Source of the DNA: Bacteroidales bacterium Bact_20
GTDB taxonomy: Bacteria; Bacteroidota; Bacteroidia; Bacteroidales; DTU049
Length of the DNA: 6,063 bases
Direction: 5' to 3'
NCBI GenBank assembly: GCA_001603615.1
Contig: LUZL01000122.1
Location: 1-6,063, forward strand
This document shows positions 1-5,565 of the stretch, one piece after another. Every line of letters starts with the position of its first letter. The stretch's first letter is position 1. Under the pieces are notes generated by a model. It made no database searches. It was given only the letters and a program-made list of their open reading frames with translations, and was not told where the DNA came from. Both the position numbers and the translations under genes were made by a program.

Positions 1-425
1 GATCTAATTTTGTAGTTTTTATTTAGTAATGCATCCCATTGACTTTTAATTTCTTGTGTAGCAGTCAAACCATTTTGTCTAATATTTATGATTTGTGTTT
101 TATATTGAGATAAAAATATAGCTACACCAGGGCATAGACTATCTTTATTAGAAAAAATACCTTCATCTGAATAAGCTAATATAGGTATTACAGCATCGTC
201 ACCAGCTATTATTACATAGGCATTATTACTTTCGAAAATATATAATTCATCATTAATTCCTAACCATTTTGGGATATATGCTTCAGAAACAAACACTTTT
301 TCACCACTTTTATCAATCAATTTTAAATAATATTCTGCTATTTTATAAGCAACATTTTTGCTAATCGGTGCACTAAATAACTGAAATGAAATTAAAAATA
401 AAAATATTACAAACAATTTTTTCAT
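1..425 (-). CDS. Secreted Spi/C10-peptidase propeptide protein, N-terminal part (partial)
   Basis: The frame opens at ATG 423-425 and stays open to the left edge, giving 141 residues of a longer protein. Residues 1-19 form a Sec signal peptide (MKKLF, a hydrophobic run, then FSA before the likely cleavage site). The rest resembles the Spi-type propeptide of C10 (streptopain/interpain-like) cysteine proteases: an early helix (AYKIAEYYLK), then NNAYVIIAGDDAVIPILAYS at about 67-86, which matches the family pattern of Phe/Tyr-Val-Ile, GDD, and Pro-x-Leu-x-Tyr-Ser-(D/E). A QWDALL motif follows near 129-134. In characterised family members this domain folds over the active site and keeps the zymogen inactive. 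The catalytic Cys and His would lie beyond the window, so protease activity is inferred. The product could also be a different Spi-containing secreted protein, possibly with a type IX secretion tail. It lies 43 bp after the radical SAM gene and has a candidate promoter of its own. Confidence 0.65.
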   Translation of the reverse strand, partial: MKKLFVIFLFLISFQLFSAPISKNVAYKIAEYYLKLIDKSGEKVFVSEAYIPKWLGINDELYIFESNNAYVIIAGDDAVIPILAYSDEGIFSNKDSLCPGVAIFLSQYKTQIINIRQNGLTATQEIKSQWDALLNKNYKIR

Positions 426-431
426 AAACCC

Positions 432-456
432 AATTTTGTATTAAATATACAAAATT
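432..456. repeat. Perfect 10-bp inverted repeat with 5-nt spacer
   Basis: AATTTTGTAT at 432-441 and ATACAAAATT at 447-456 are exact reverse complements separated by TAAAT. The repeat fills most of the gap between the end of the radical SAM gene and the start codon of the secreted peptidase-like gene. No T-run follows the stem in the direction of transcription (minus strand reads GGGTTTATG next), so it does not look like a classical intrinsic terminator. It could be an operator, a weak AT hairpin in the leader, or chance in very AT-rich DNA. Confidence 0.5.
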
Positions 457-457
457 A
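450..457 (-). promoter_or_regulatory. Candidate Bacteroidota -7 promoter box for the peptidase-like gene
   Basis: Read on the minus strand, the sequence is TAATTTTG, an exact match to the TAnnTTTG -7 element of Bacteroidota primary-sigma promoters. It is 24 bases upstream of ATG 425, which would give a leader of roughly 15-20 nt. No clear TTG/TTTG -33 element is seen at the expected distance. The box overlaps one arm of the inverted repeat at 432-456, so a protein bound there would affect initiation. The call rests on a short motif in AT-rich DNA and is tentative. Confidence 0.4.
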
Positions 458-468
458 AAAAAATTATT

Positions 469-1467
469 TTAAATATTTACATCATAATTACCAAAACGCA
501 CATCAGACTGATAAATATCATTGCTATTAATGAAAATATCTTTAAATATTTTTTTATATATTCCATTCTGCTTCATTATCTTATAATAAGATAAATTATT
601 TTTGGTAAGCTCACGCATTTGTATCGGTGATAAATAACAATATGTATAATTGGCAATGTCTACTTTGTTTCTATATATTTTCTCATCAGGTAATTCTTTA
701 GTAATTAATGTAACTACTCCTCTTTGTTTGCATTCTTTTTCTATTTCTTCTATAATAATAGAATATTTAGTTTGAATTCTTTTAATATCAAAATCTGAAT
801 AAGCAGTATTACCTAATTTCCTAAGTGGACGAATTTGCACTATATCAATATTATAATTATCTAAATAATATTTTAAATTTATCAGATCATCTAGATTATC
901 TGGATTTAATGTGAAATTTAGTCTTAATTTAACTGATGGGAAAGATTTTTTTAATTCTGAAATATCGCTGAGAACTTGATGTAGATGCTCAATTTTAGCT
1001 CCTGGCATCATTTTTTCATAAATTTCTTTTGAGAAACCATGCATAGAAATTATTATTTCGTCAAGTCCTGCGCTGAAATATTGATTTATTTTAGCATAAT
1101 TCAATAGAGATGCATTGGTAGTGAGAGAAACATATGGTACTTTATATTTTTTAGCTTCATATATTATCTTCTCATTATGTAAAAATATTGTTGGTTCTGC
1201 TGCACAGCCTATCTGGACACGCAGAGCATATCTAAAGTATTTTTTTGCTAAGATATCTATATCATCTATTTTTAGTTTATCTTTTTCTGGCTTAAAATCT
1301 GGATCACTGAAATGACACATTAAACATCTAAAATTGCAATTTAATACTGGATCTAAAAATATATTTAAATGTCTGCGTCTCAATAAAAATAATATACCAA
1401 ATCCTAAAATTTTTAATCTATCATTTTTTATTAATCTATTAAATTTCAATATTTTATAATAATCCAT
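469..1467 (-). CDS. Radical SAM enzyme of unknown substrate
   Basis: The product has 332 residues from ATG 1465-1467. An in-frame TTG two codons upstream (1471-1473) is possible but less likely. The CxxxCxxC cluster motif reads CNFRCLMC at residues 44-51 and should bind the [4Fe-4S] cluster that cleaves S-adenosylmethionine. Downstream, IGCAAEPT (about 86-93) sits where radical SAM enzymes carry their GGEP-like SAM-binding strand. LTTNASLL (about 115-122) and ISMHG (about 140-144) continue the TIM-barrel strands, and MMPGAK lies at about 153-158. Only two further cysteines occur (about 246 and 277), so a full SPASM or twitch auxiliary-cluster domain is absent. It resembles an uncharacterised Bacteroidota group with CNLRCxMC and QIGCxAEPT motifs. 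The start is 12 bp after the coaE stop, so it is probably the last gene of a YbbR-coaE transcript. No precursor peptide or obvious substrate gene is adjacent. The radical SAM fold is certain; the reaction is unknown. Confidence 0.9.
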   Translation of the reverse strand: MDYYKILKFNRLIKNDRLKILGFGILFLLRRRHLNIFLDPVLNCNFRCLMCHFSDPDFKPEKDKLKIDDIDILAKKYFRYALRVQIGCAAEPTIFLHNEKIIYEAKKYKVPYVSLTTNASLLNYAKINQYFSAGLDEIIISMHGFSKEIYEKMMPGAKIEHLHQVLSDISELKKSFPSVKLRLNFTLNPDNLDDLINLKYYLDNYNIDIVQIRPLRKLGNTAYSDFDIKRIQTKYSIIIEEIEKECKQRGVVTLITKELPDEKIYRNKVDIANYTYCYLSPIQMRELTKNNLSYYKIMKQNGIYKKIFKDIFINSNDIYQSDVRFGNYDVNI

Positions 1468-1479
1468 AAACAATATTTA

Positions 1480-2088
1480 TTAATCATTATTTATTTTTTG
1501 ATTCAAAATTTTTCTAGATATTTTTAAAAAATCACGTCTAAAATTTTCTATATCAGAAACATTTTCTATGCAAAAATCAGCTTTTTCACATTTGATATCA
1601 TTAGGCATCTGATGACTATCTATCTGAATAAATCTATTATAATCAAAATTATTATTTCTATGTTTAATAATTCTCTGGTAACGTAGATCTAGTGGTGCTA
1701 ATATACATATAGTAACATCACAAATTTTATCTATATTATATTCAAATAATAAAGCTGCATCTATAACTATAATATTTTTATTGCAATTATTTATAATATC
1801 CCAAATAATAGATGGAAGTGATTTAGCAAATAATTGTGTTAATTTATTAAACTTATCCTCATTAGAATAAATAATATCAGAGATTTCTTTTGCTTTCAAT
1901 TTATCTCCTTCTATGGGATCTATACCTAATATATCTATTACATTTTGCCTAAAAGATTCATCAAAATATAATGTTTTAGCAGTAGTATCTAAATCTATAA
2001 TAAAGCAATCAAAATCATAAAACCATTTAGCAAAAGTACTTTTACCACTACCTATGTTACCAGTTACCCCTATGATAAATTTTTTCAT
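1480..2088 (-). CDS. coaE: Dephospho-CoA kinase
   Basis: This enzyme phosphorylates the 3'-hydroxyl of the ribose of dephospho-CoA with ATP, the final step of coenzyme A synthesis, in the cytosol. The 202 residues match the usual family length. Visible features are the P-loop GNIGSGKST (10-18), IDLD at 31-34 in the place of the catalytic Asp motif (usually IDADxI), VIDAALLFE (108-116, usually xxPLLFE), LRYQRIIKHR (135-144) in the lid region with its conserved arginines, IDSHQMP (156-162), and the late ADFCIEN (170-176) equivalent to the family ADFVIxN. The ATG lies 12 bp after the YbbR stop codon and the radical SAM gene begins 12 bp after its TAA, so all three are probably co-transcribed. 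The YbbR-coaE adjacency is typical of Bacteroidota. The P-loop alone would fit other nucleotide kinases, but the combined motifs single out CoaE. Confidence 0.95.
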   Translation of the reverse strand: MKKFIIGVTGNIGSGKSTFAKWFYDFDCFIIDLDTTAKTLYFDESFRQNVIDILGIDPIEGDKLKAKEISDIIYSNEDKFNKLTQLFAKSLPSIIWDIINNCNKNIIVIDAALLFEYNIDKICDVTICILAPLDLRYQRIIKHRNNNFDYNRFIQIDSHQMPNDIKCEKADFCIENVSDIENFRRDFLKISRKILNQKINND

Positions 2089-2100
2089 ATAATAAATAAA

Positions 2101-2940
2101 CTATTTAATATTATAATACAGAGGATTAATCTTTATTATTTTATCTTTAATCAAGGCAGATGGTTGTAGTATAAGTGAATCATTATGTATTATAATATCA
2201 AATTGATTTTTTGCAAGAGGTTCTCTAGCAGAAATATTAAAAGAATAATTTCTATGATCATATGAAAAAGTAAAAGTAGTATCATAAGATCTATAAATGT
2301 TATAATTAACAATTACATTATTAAGAGGTTTTTTAAACCTTATTTGATCAGATAAAGTTAATATGCTAACTGTATCTGAATTTTTATTAATGTCATCAAT
2401 ATAAAAAAGTTCAGTATACAATTGATTAATTGTGTCTGCTTCTGTTTTTTTTAATAAAATTTTAACTTTTGAAGGGATAACTTTCACATTTTCTATATTA
2501 TACGAGCCACTCAGATTAATTTTATAATTTGGTATAATAGGTACATCCTTTTCAATGATATTTAATCTATCAAAAACTAAGCTATCAATACTCAGATCTA
2601 ATAAAACAATATTTAAATTATTCAAAAAATCAGTTCTTATTTTATTAATTACATTATTTTTAGAGATAAAATAAGTAATTGTATCATTATTTTCACTTTT
2701 AATATAGTCATTAATAACAATATGAAATGTATCTTTAAAGATTTTGTTATTTAGCAAAAATAGATATCCCTCTCCTCTGAAAACTCCAGTAGTTACAGTA
2801 TCTATTGAGAAATTACCTTCTACTTCTATAGAAATATTTATCGGGATTTTAATATCTTGAGGAATAGATAATCTAAAAAAAAACCAGATTACAATAGTTG
2901 CTATTATTGCAAAGAGAGCACTATTAAAATCTATTTTCAT
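2101..2940 (-). CDS. YbbR-like membrane-anchored protein
   Basis: The product has 279 residues from ATG 2938-2940. A short cytoplasmic N-terminus is followed by one hydrophobic anchor (about 8-23, ending IWFFFRLS), after which the chain should lie in the periplasm. The remainder is beta-rich. The clearest YbbR-type repeat is about 130-195: EKDVPIIPNY, then GSYNIENVKVIPSKVKILLK, matching the family pattern of a Tyr-containing strand followed by V-x-P-x-x-V. A more divergent repeat probably occupies about 25-115. In Firmicutes YbbR (CdaR) regulates the c-di-AMP cyclase CdaA. In Bacteroidota the homologue commonly sits between yajC and coaE, as here, and its role is less clear. No cdaA is present in the window. 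The gene starts just after a strong terminator, with no TAnnTTTG match in the 54 bases between, so its promoter is unclear. The family call rests on architecture, one recognisable repeat and context. Confidence 0.75.
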   Translation of the reverse strand: MKIDFNSALFAIIATIVIWFFFRLSIPQDIKIPINISIEVEGNFSIDTVTTGVFRGEGYLFLLNNKIFKDTFHIVINDYIKSENNDTITYFISKNNVINKIRTDFLNNLNIVLLDLSIDSLVFDRLNIIEKDVPIIPNYKINLSGSYNIENVKVIPSKVKILLKKTEADTINQLYTELFYIDDINKNSDTVSILTLSDQIRFKKPLNNVIVNYNIYRSYDTTFTFSYDHRNYSFNISAREPLAKNQFDIIIHNDSLILQPSALIKDKIIKINPLYYNIK

Positions 2941-2993
2941 ATAAAAATAAGTATTAAAAAAATTAATTAATAAAAAATATTAAACATTTTTTT

Positions 2994-3047
2994 AAAAAAA
3001 ATGTAAACCCAGCATTAAATAAAAAATTTAAAAATTGCTGGGTTCAC
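2994..3047 (-). terminator. Rho-independent terminator after yajC
   Basis: On the minus strand AACCCAGCA (3044-3036) pairs perfectly with TGCTGGGTT (3014-3006). Beyond one mismatch, two more outer pairs extend the stem to 3047/3003. The 21-nt loop is A/T only. Eight T residues follow almost immediately (3001-2994 read in reverse). The GC-rich arms stand out sharply from the surrounding sequence. It begins about 20 bp after the yajC stop codon, so it should end or attenuate the DUF1573-yajC transcript before YbbR. Confidence 0.9.
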
Positions 3048-3066
3048 AAAAAGATTTACAAAATGA

Positions 3067-3396
3067 TTAAGATTCTTTGTTACTGCTAGCGTATTGCTGA
3101 ACTGCAGATTTTTCAATACGTAGTTTCCCTTGTCCTTCAGTCTCTATGATAACTGTATTGCCATCAATATCAACGATTTTCCCATGAATGCCGCCGATAG
3201 TTAGGATATGATCACCTTTTTTAAGATTTTCTCTAAACTTTTGCATTTCTTTGTTTTTCTTTGATTGTGGACGAATAAAGAAAAGCCAAAAGATAAGTAT
3301 CAAAAGGACAATCATGATTAAGGTGGACCACATACTACCTTGAGCATTTTGAGCTCCAGCTGGCTGAGCATAAAGGATGATGTTTAATAAATTCAT
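3067..3396 (-). CDS. yajC: YajC, Sec translocon accessory subunit
   Basis: YajC is a small inner-membrane protein that associates with SecDF and the SecYEG translocon. The 109 residues fit the family length. A short N-terminus is followed by a single membrane segment (about 24-41, MWSTLIMIVLLILIFWLFF region) and the hallmark FFIRPQSKKNKEMQ at 39-52. The soluble domain then reads LKKGDHILTIGGIHGKIVDI (58-77), with the conserved G-D-x-(I/V)-x-T-x-G-G-I-x-G pattern, and ends with a beta strand pair and a short polar tail. The ATG is 13 bp after the stop of the DUF1573 gene, so the two are probably one transcript, ended by the hairpin just downstream. Its base composition looks less AT-rich than its neighbours, as expected for a more constrained gene. 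Confidence 0.95.
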   Translation of the reverse strand: MNLLNIILYAQPAGAQNAQGSMWSTLIMIVLLILIFWLFFIRPQSKKNKEMQKFRENLKKGDHILTIGGIHGKIVDIDGNTVIIETEGQGKLRIEKSAVQQYASSNKES

Positions 3397-3409
3397 AATA
3401 TTATTATTT

Positions 3410-3853
3410 TTATGGTTTTTTCACATTTGCTTTTATAGTGAGCTGTACTTCACTAGGATTAGCATTAGTGGCTACTGTAATTACCTTCACTTGTTTACCT
3501 GATCTGCCACTAGAGTTAAAGTTTACCTCTATAGTACCATTTTCACCAGGTTTTATAGGATCTTTAGGAAAATCAGTTACAGTACAACCACAAGTACTAG
3601 ATACAGATGTAATAACTAAATCATTTTTACCAACATTAGTAAATTTAAAAGAATAAGAAACTTTTTCACCTTCCATAATGTCTCCAAAATCATGTTCTGT
3701 GTTTTCAAAATTGATTATAGCAGTTTGAGTATTTACTTTCTTATTTTCTAAACTAGCAGGATTTTTCACAATATCAGAAGGTAGATTATTATTTTTTTTG
3801 CACCCTAGTAGAGAAATGGTTACTATAAATAAAATTAAAAAATTATATTTCAT
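3410..3853 (-). CDS. DUF1573 family lipoprotein
   Basis: The product has 147 residues. The N-terminus is a lipoprotein signal: MKYNF, a hydrophobic run, then the lipobox LLGC with Cys18 as the predicted acylated residue. Lysines and asparagines follow, and there is no acidic surface-export signature, so a periplasm-facing location is my inference. From about residue 48 the mature domain is a typical DUF1573 Ig-like/ASH-type beta sandwich: FENTEHDFGDIMEGEKVSYS, then FKFTNVGKNDLVI, the conserved STCGCT around Cys88 and Cys90, PIKPGENGTIEVNFNSSGRSG, and a last strand VQLTIKANV. The family is abundant in Bacteroidota and its molecular function is not established. It heads the yajC transcript and has a good -7 promoter box just upstream. 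A DUF1573 gene beside yajC is a common arrangement in this phylum. The fold and family are firm; the role is unknown. Confidence 0.93.
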   Translation of the reverse strand: MKYNFLILFIVTISLLGCKKNNNLPSDIVKNPASLENKKVNTQTAIINFENTEHDFGDIMEGEKVSYSFKFTNVGKNDLVITSVSSTCGCTVTDFPKDPIKPGENGTIEVNFNSSGRSGKQVKVITVATNANPSEVQLTIKANVKKP

Positions 3854-3873
3854 TATTAAAATAATATTTTTTG

Positions 3874-3881
3874 CAAATTTA
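3874..3881 (-). promoter_or_regulatory. Candidate -7 promoter box for the DUF1573-yajC operon
   Basis: The minus strand reads TAAATTTG, an exact TAnnTTTG match, 20 bases before the ATG at 3853. This would give a leader of about 10-18 nt. A CAAAA (TTTTG on the minus strand) lies at 3893-3897, but the 11-base gap is shorter than expected for a -33 element. The 181-bp divergent spacer (3854-4034) should also hold the promoter of the plus-strand kinase operon. I find no TTTG on the plus strand there, only weaker partial matches such as TATTTTTA about 30 bases before the kinase start. No other structure is seen in the spacer. Confidence 0.5.
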
Positions 3882-4034
3882 ATAGAAAATTACAAAATGG
3901 TAAAATTTTTATCCTCATTATTCTATTTATATAATTTCTCTTAATTACAATTTAATTTAATAAAAATATTAAAAAATTACCATAATTCAATAAATTATAT
4001 TATTTTTACAATTAAAAAAATTTTAATAAAACAT

Positions 4035-4652
4035 ATGTTACATATAGCAATAGCAGGCAATATCGGAAGTGGAAAAACAACACTAACTGAACTTTTATCT
4101 AAGCATTTTAAGATAGAAGCTCTATATGAAGATGTAGATACTAATCCATATCTCGTAAATTTCTATAATGACATGAAAAGATGGTCATTTAATCTACAAA
4201 TATATTTCCTAAACAGTAGATTTAATCAAATAGTAAATATACAAAAACAACAGTTAAATGTAATTCAAGACCGTACAATATACGAAGATGCTCATATTTT
4301 TGCTCTTAATCTCTATGAAATGGGATTAATGGAAGATATTGATTTCAAAACTTATAGAGATTTATTTGATTTGATGTCATCATTTCTGAGACCACCAGAT
4401 CTGTTAATTTACTTACAAGCTGATGTATCTACTTTAGTTAGACAAATACAATTAAGAGGTAGAGAATATGAAAATTCTATTCGTATTGATTATCTACAAA
4501 GTCTAAATGAAAAATATGAAAATTGGATAAACAATTATAATCTTGGCAAAAAATTAATTATAAATGTTGATAATAAAGATTTTTTGCACAATCCAGAAGA
4601 TTTAGGTGAGGTTATTAATTTAATAAATGCTGAATTGTTTGGATTATTTTGA
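4035..4652 (+). CDS. Deoxynucleoside kinase (dNK/dGK/dCK family)
   Basis: This cytosolic salvage enzyme transfers phosphate from ATP to the 5'-hydroxyl of a deoxynucleoside. The 205 residues match bacterial deoxyadenosine/deoxyguanosine kinases. Motifs in order: P-loop GNIGSGKTT (8-16); YEDVDTNPYLVNFY (31-44), holding the likely catalytic Glu32 and the substrate-side NPxLxxFY; DRTIYEDAHIFA (79-90), the family (D/E)R(S/T)xxED motif; RPPDLLIYLQAD (119-130); and the arginine-rich lid LRGREYE (140-146). The start at ATG 4035 leaves only two residues before the first beta strand, which is normal. It opens a plus-strand operon: trmD begins 5 bp after its TGA. Motifs do not settle the base specificity; purine deoxynucleosides are the likeliest substrates from similarity to bacterial dAK/dGK. 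The P-loop resembles that of CoaE, but the DRT and lid motifs place it in the dNK family. Confidence 0.93.
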   Translation: MLHIAIAGNIGSGKTTLTELLSKHFKIEALYEDVDTNPYLVNFYNDMKRWSFNLQIYFLNSRFNQIVNIQKQQLNVIQDRTIYEDAHIFALNLYEMGLMEDIDFKTYRDLFDLMSSFLRPPDLLIYLQADVSTLVRQIQLRGREYENSIRIDYLQSLNEKYENWINNYNLGKKLIINVDNKDFLHNPEDLGEVINLINAELFGLF

Positions 4653-4657
4653 ATATT

Positions 4658-5329
4658 ATGAGGATAGATATATTGACAATATTCCCTGAGATATTTAATG
4701 GCCCTTTCGATCAATCTATTATTAAAAGAGCAAAAGATAAAGGTCTCGTAGAAATTTACATTCATAACATAAGGGATTTTAGTAATGATAAACATAAACG
4801 AGTAGATGACTATCCCTATGGTGGAGAACCAGGAATGGTGATGATGATAGAACCTATTGCTAATGCTATAGAATGGCTCAAATCTCAAAGATCTTATGAT
4901 GAAATTATTTTTCTTACACCTGATGGAGAAACATTGACACAACCCATAGCTAATAAGCTAAGTTTACTTAATAATATGATTCTGCTATGTGGTCATTACA
5001 AGGGAATAGATGAGCGAGTGAGAGAGATATATATTACTAAGGAGATATCTATCGGAGATTATGTATTAAGTGGTGGAGAAATACCTGCTATGGTTTTGGT
5101 AGATGCTATTGTTAGACTCATACCAGGAGTTTTAGGAGATGAGCAGTCGGCACTTACTGATTCTTTTCAGGATGGGCTACTTTCGCATCCAGTGTATACT
5201 CGTCCTGCTGATTTCAGAGGTCATAAAGTACCTGAGATACTAAGGTCTGGCAATCATAAAGATATTGAAAATTGGAATATCCAAAAAGCTATTGAGAAAA
5301 CTAAAAAAAGAGAAAATAAAAATTCCTAA
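4658..5329 (+). CDS. trmD: tRNA (guanine-N1)-methyltransferase
   Basis: TrmD uses S-adenosylmethionine to methylate N1 of G37 in tRNAs with G36, which prevents +1 frameshifting. It acts as a SPOUT-class homodimer in the cytosol. From ATG 4658 the product has 223 residues, beginning MRIDILTIFPEIF, which aligns directly with the family N-terminus. A TTG at 4649 would add three residues and overlap the kinase stop, so I prefer the ATG. Visible motifs are VDDYPYGGEPGM (49-60), CGHYKGIDER (111-120), SIGDYVLSGGE (131-141) forming the SAM-binding trefoil knot, IPGVLG (155-160), TDSF (167-170) with the catalytic Asp168 equivalent, HPVYTRP (177-183) and SGNH (197-200). The C-terminus is shorter than in E. 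coli (255 residues), as is usual in Bacteroidota. The 5-bp gap to the kinase stop suggests translational coupling. The identification is firm. Confidence 0.98.
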   Translation: MRIDILTIFPEIFNGPFDQSIIKRAKDKGLVEIYIHNIRDFSNDKHKRVDDYPYGGEPGMVMMIEPIANAIEWLKSQRSYDEIIFLTPDGETLTQPIANKLSLLNNMILLCGHYKGIDERVREIYITKEISIGDYVLSGGEIPAMVLVDAIVRLIPGVLGDEQSALTDSFQDGLLSHPVYTRPADFRGHKVPEILRSGNHKDIENWNIQKAIEKTKKRENKNS

Positions 5330-5341
5330 AAATATATTTGT

Positions 5342-5545
5342 ATGAGGACATGTAATATTGATAAAAATACATCTAATTGTAATTGCACCTATGAACCTTG
5401 TCCTAGGAAAGGTATTTGCTGCGATTGCTTACGCTATCATCAAAATATGGATGAAATGCCAGCTTGTTTTTTCCCAGATTATATAGAAAAAACTTACGAT
5501 AGATCAATAGAAAAATTTATTGAATATTATTCAAGGAAAAAATAA
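5342..5545 (+). CDS. Small cysteine-rich DUF6485-type protein
   Basis: The product has 67 residues from ATG 5342, 12 bp after the trmD stop. It contains eight cysteines (4, 13, 15, 20, 26, 27, 29 and 42) plus His33, arranged as CNCTYEPCPRKGICCDCLRYH (13-33, one run broken here only by description) and MPACFFPDY (39-47). The tail reads EKTYDRSIEKFIEYYSRKK, a likely amphipathic helix. The pattern is that of the uncharacterised DUF6485 family found in Bacteroidota and some Firmicutes. The paired cysteines suggest a zinc or iron-sulfur site; which metal, and the function, are unknown. There is no signal peptide, so it should be cytosolic, where reduced cysteines can bind metal. Length and spacing look complete. 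It appears to be the last gene of the kinase-trmD transcript and ends 20 bp before the convergent gpsA stop; no clear terminator is seen between them. Confidence 0.8.
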   Translation: MRTCNIDKNTSNCNCTYEPCPRKGICCDCLRYHQNMDEMPACFFPDYIEKTYDRSIEKFIEYYSRKK

Positions 5546-5565
5546 GATTTATAATTACTTTTCAA

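Noticed and set aside
1115..1315. Plus-strand open frame of 66 codons
   Set aside because: It lies wholly inside the radical SAM gene on the opposite strand, has no recognisable motif, and reads as the antisense of conserved family sequence.
1471..1473. TTG start for the radical SAM gene, adding two residues
   Set aside because: An in-frame ATG lies two codons downstream and neither start has a Shine-Dalgarno sequence; ATG is preferred.
2985..3003. Near-palindrome CAT-T7-A8-TG
   Set aside because: Explained by the terminator T-run next to a chance A/T run; it has no GC content to form a stable structure or a specific operator.
3438..3656. Plus-strand open frame of 72 codons
   Set aside because: It is antisense to the conserved DUF1573 domain and shows no domain features of its own.
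4535..4942. Minus-strand open frame of 135 codons
   Set aside because: It is antisense to the end of the kinase gene and the conserved start of trmD; its His-rich stretch is the complement of the trmD GEPGMVMM codons.
5333..5340. Exact TAnnTTTG match (TATATTTG) before the DUF6485 gene
   Set aside because: It ends one base before the ATG, so initiation would fall inside the gene. It is most likely a chance match in AT-rich DNA, and co-transcription with trmD is simpler.
5520..5534. Inverted repeat TTGAATATTATTCAA at the end of the DUF6485 gene as a terminator
   Set aside because: The stem is short and AT-rich, it lies inside the coding region, and no T-run follows on the plus strand.
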